NCBI GenBank assembly: GCA_020633295.1
Contig: JACKDW010000003.1
Coordinates: forward strand, 558,001-622,000
Direction of reading: 5' to 3'
DNA length: 64,000 bases
DNA from: Myxococcales bacterium
GTDB lineage: Bacteria > Myxococcota_A > Polyangia > Nannocystales > Nannocystaceae
Below the pieces are notes generated by a model. It did no database searches, was not told the DNA's origin, and saw only the letters and a list, made by a program, of their open reading frames with translations. This document shows positions 63,201 through 64,000 of the stretch, piece by piece. Numbering within the stretch: position 1 is the stretch's first letter; each line of letters opens with the position of its first letter. The position numbers were made by a program, and so were the translations under genes.

Positions 63201-64000
63201 TGGAGCCGGAAGCTCTGCTTGTGGTTCGTCTCCCACGCCGACTGCGGCATCACGAGCACGCCGGTCCGGAAGTACTCGGCGGCGCGCTTGAACGCCGCGA
63301 CCGCGCGCGCGCGTCGACCGGCGAGGTGGTACAGCCACGTGATCTCGAGCCGCGCGTCGTGCTCCAGCACGCGCGGGATGCAGCGGTTGAGGTGCCCGAG
63401 CAGCACGAACAGATCGCCGTGCTCGTCGTCGCCCTCGGCCCAGCGCGCGAGCAGCCGCGCGCCGACGGCGAAGTGCAGCGCCTCCCGCTGCGCGTCGTCG
63501 AGCTGCCCGAGCACCGCCTCGCGCACGCGCGCGTGGAGGAACCGGCGACGCCCGCTCTCCTCGATCACGACGAGGCCGACGCGCGTCGCCTCGTCGAGCG
63601 CCGCGCGCACGCGGGACGGCGACGCGTCGATGATCGCGGCGACGAACTCGAGGTCGAAGCCGTCGCCGACGCACGCGGCGGCCTGCAGCACGCTCGAGAC
63701 CTCGGGCGCGAGCGCGCCGACGCGCGCGGCCATCATCTGCGCGACGTTGTCGGTCGTGGGCGTGTCGTTGACCCGCGCGACGTCCCACGCCCAGCGCGCC
63801 GCGTCGGGATCAAAGCGCAGCGCGCCGTTATCCCCGACGCGGCGCAGGAACTCGCGCACGAACATCGGCGCTCCGCCCGTCTTGCGCCACACGAGCTCGG
63901 CGAGCTCGGCGGTCTCGGCCTGCGGGCGCGCGAGCGCGTCGGAGAGCCAGGCGGCGATGTCGGCGGGCGAGAGCGGCTCGAGCGCGACCTCGGTGACCGC
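60257..64000 (-). CDS. AAA-ATPase/TPR - GAF - histidine kinase, N-terminus beyond the window
   Basis: The frame stays open from the right window edge (64000) to 60257: 1247 visible residues, no start. The first 200 belong to the end of an AAA/STAND-type ATPase (VWRKTGGAPMFVREFLRRVG), then helical TPR-type repeats to about 770. A GAF domain (about 800-960: ALRAHVQHSTDAGSH, RSVLCTPLAHKGNLIGALYLENNL) follows. The kinase core has KSRFLATMSHELRTPLNAILGYS with the phospho-His, N-box LYNLLHNAAKF, DTGIGMSD and GTGLGLALVRHL. Kin are usually preceded by an N-terminal Ser/Thr kinase; that part would be off the window. It is a large cytosolic sensor. Confidence 0.92.
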   Translation of the reverse strand, partial: AVTEVALEPLSPADIAAWLSDALARPQAETAELAELVWRKTGGAPMFVREFLRRVGDNGALRFDPDAARWAWDVARVNDTPTTDNVAQMMAARVGALAPEVSSVLQAAACVGDGFDLEFVAAIIDASPSRVRAALDEATRVGLVVIEESGRRRFLHARVREAVLGQLDDAQREALHFAVGARLLARWAEGDDEHGDLFVLLGHLNRCIPRVLEHDARLEITWLYHLAGRRARAVAAFKRAAEYFRTGVLVMPQSAWETNHKQSFRLHLAALESALLEHDYLGADRLFHTLMERAYTDLERAQTYRRKGTILMHLGRTREARDVALKALERLGVRLATDPKPRHLLLELTRARRALGRKTTRALAEHPEIQDPRVLELLRLLSDIATTSYADRPMLVATAGLRAFAVTARHGNSPLSARSFLVYALIESQMRGSSDPMRVYGELALEMLERYPDRGVEAAVKMTYASTIQHRFHPFTRGDPFLLEAIEAGVEAGDQTTTSWAHMVRVLNAMAAGCPLEELLEALDECQRYAEGTRHEEGELWCALNRQRILALRGKTDAPHSMTDRRFDERAVVSGLLARESPQLRVSYWVFKTELLYLHGRPTQALELAERAHAEASRVLGLTPMVAYLQLLLGLALADSLTRASATQRLRAVRRLRGLARALRSWADDGPANYRGSYLLLEAELARHRRDDHAAIRRYDDAIRQLRESGLTHLLAMAQERAGRFFHARGLDEFAVLYLQRAHMSYERWGALAKLRLLERRFPQLGESRRRARATNLLTTSRGYSRTAQDGEHTRQEGSLSATSWGEHGQALDFASVLKLTEAFATEMELERLLEKFVRIAVESAGAERGVLLLAEGNALRAHVQHSTDAGSHAIAPPRAVDSGVDVPPALVRLVTRTGSPMVLDDAASDERLADDVYVLQHRPRSVLCTPLAHKGNLIGALYLENNLTSGAFTRGRLELARVLATQAAIAIEHAIYYGQLEDARARAEAANEAKSRFLATMSHELRTPLNAILGYSALLHELAQESGARAMLDDLTRIQHAGNHLLALISDILEVARIESGKVVVAEQTIELRELVDELGATLLPAIAAGGNTFACRGHAEIGRMRSDAIKLRQILYNLLHNAAKFTRDGAITLTVSADMSDETSDEETIAESITATRASDEARRWIRFEVADTGIGMSDAQRMHIFDAFTQVDDSSTRATGGTGLGLALVRHLARLLGGRVSVESELGVGSRFTVVLPAVYRAES

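Overview
The window is very GC-rich (third codon positions almost all G or C) and carries an unusual density of exported lipoproteins whose lipobox Cys is followed by long Thr/Ser/Glu/Gly/Asp linkers. It also has exported proteins ending in a Gly-Cys motif, a hydrophobic segment and an Arg cluster (MYXO-CTERM-like), large Ser/Thr kinases fused to AAA-ATPase and TPR regions, and an NtrY/NtrC-type pair. Together these point to a myxobacterium, most likely of the Nannocystis/Plesiocystis/Enhygromyxa group. This is inference from protein style; there is no rRNA here to prove it.

Layout. 0-9 kb: the tail of a carboxymuconolactone-decarboxylase-like gene, a hypothetical gene, an M6-like metalloprotease lipoprotein, a small membrane protein, a metaxin/FAXC-like GST, a 1.3k-residue kinase-ATPase-TPR regulator and a secreted protein. 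9.1-13.9 kb: a lipoprotein gene cut in two by a 3.16-kb element that carries a tyrosine recombinase, a beta-carbonic anhydrase and a decayed nucleotidyltransferase pair. The element is bounded by an exact 15-bp direct repeat, and exact excision would rejoin the two halves in frame. 14-25 kb: an ICMT-like membrane methyltransferase coupled to a hypothetical gene, a ferritin-like lipoprotein, a TPR/HEAT gene broken by about eight frameshifts, a ceramidase-like lipoprotein, a prephenate dehydrogenase-chorismate mutase fusion, a NADAR protein and an acyl-CoA synthetase. 25-31 kb: an NlpC/P60-like protein, a group II truncated haemoglobin, a MYXO-CTERM protein, an alpha/beta hydrolase, and an SDR/AraC operon. 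31-39 kb: a type-B carboxylesterase lipoprotein, a divergent sensor kinase/response regulator pair, an esterase lipoprotein and a membrane Ser/Thr kinase. 39.4-40 kb: noncoding DNA with tRNA-like pieces. 40-46.5 kb: a DUF7873-like protein, a truncated serpin-like lipoprotein, a VWA lipoprotein with a small Cys-rich partner, a DUF1702-like protein, a frameshifted membrane protein and a single-TM protein. 46.7-49.7 kb: an operon of a cytochrome-like lipoprotein, a copper type II monooxygenase-like lipoprotein and a MYXO-CTERM protein. 49.9-64 kb: a truncated propeller protein, a Cys-repeat lipoprotein, an SDR plus acyltransferase pair, a large lipoprotein, a CYSDSEC-repeat protein, a glycerophosphodiester phosphodiesterase, a DUF885 lipoprotein and the C-terminal 1.25k residues of an AAA-GAF-histidine kinase that runs off the right edge.

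Cross-cutting signals. (i) The split-gene element at 9568-12741. (ii) TAnnnT-like -10 boxes only 6-7 nt before start codons at seven genes, which suggests leaderless mRNAs; two of these boxes overlap symmetrically between the 19-bp-spaced kinase and regulator genes. (iii) In-frame 12-bp tandem repeats at the extreme N-termini of four exported proteins. (iv) A perfect 12-bp hairpin ending at the start codon of the copper monooxygenase gene. All functions are read from sequence by eye; no database search was possible.
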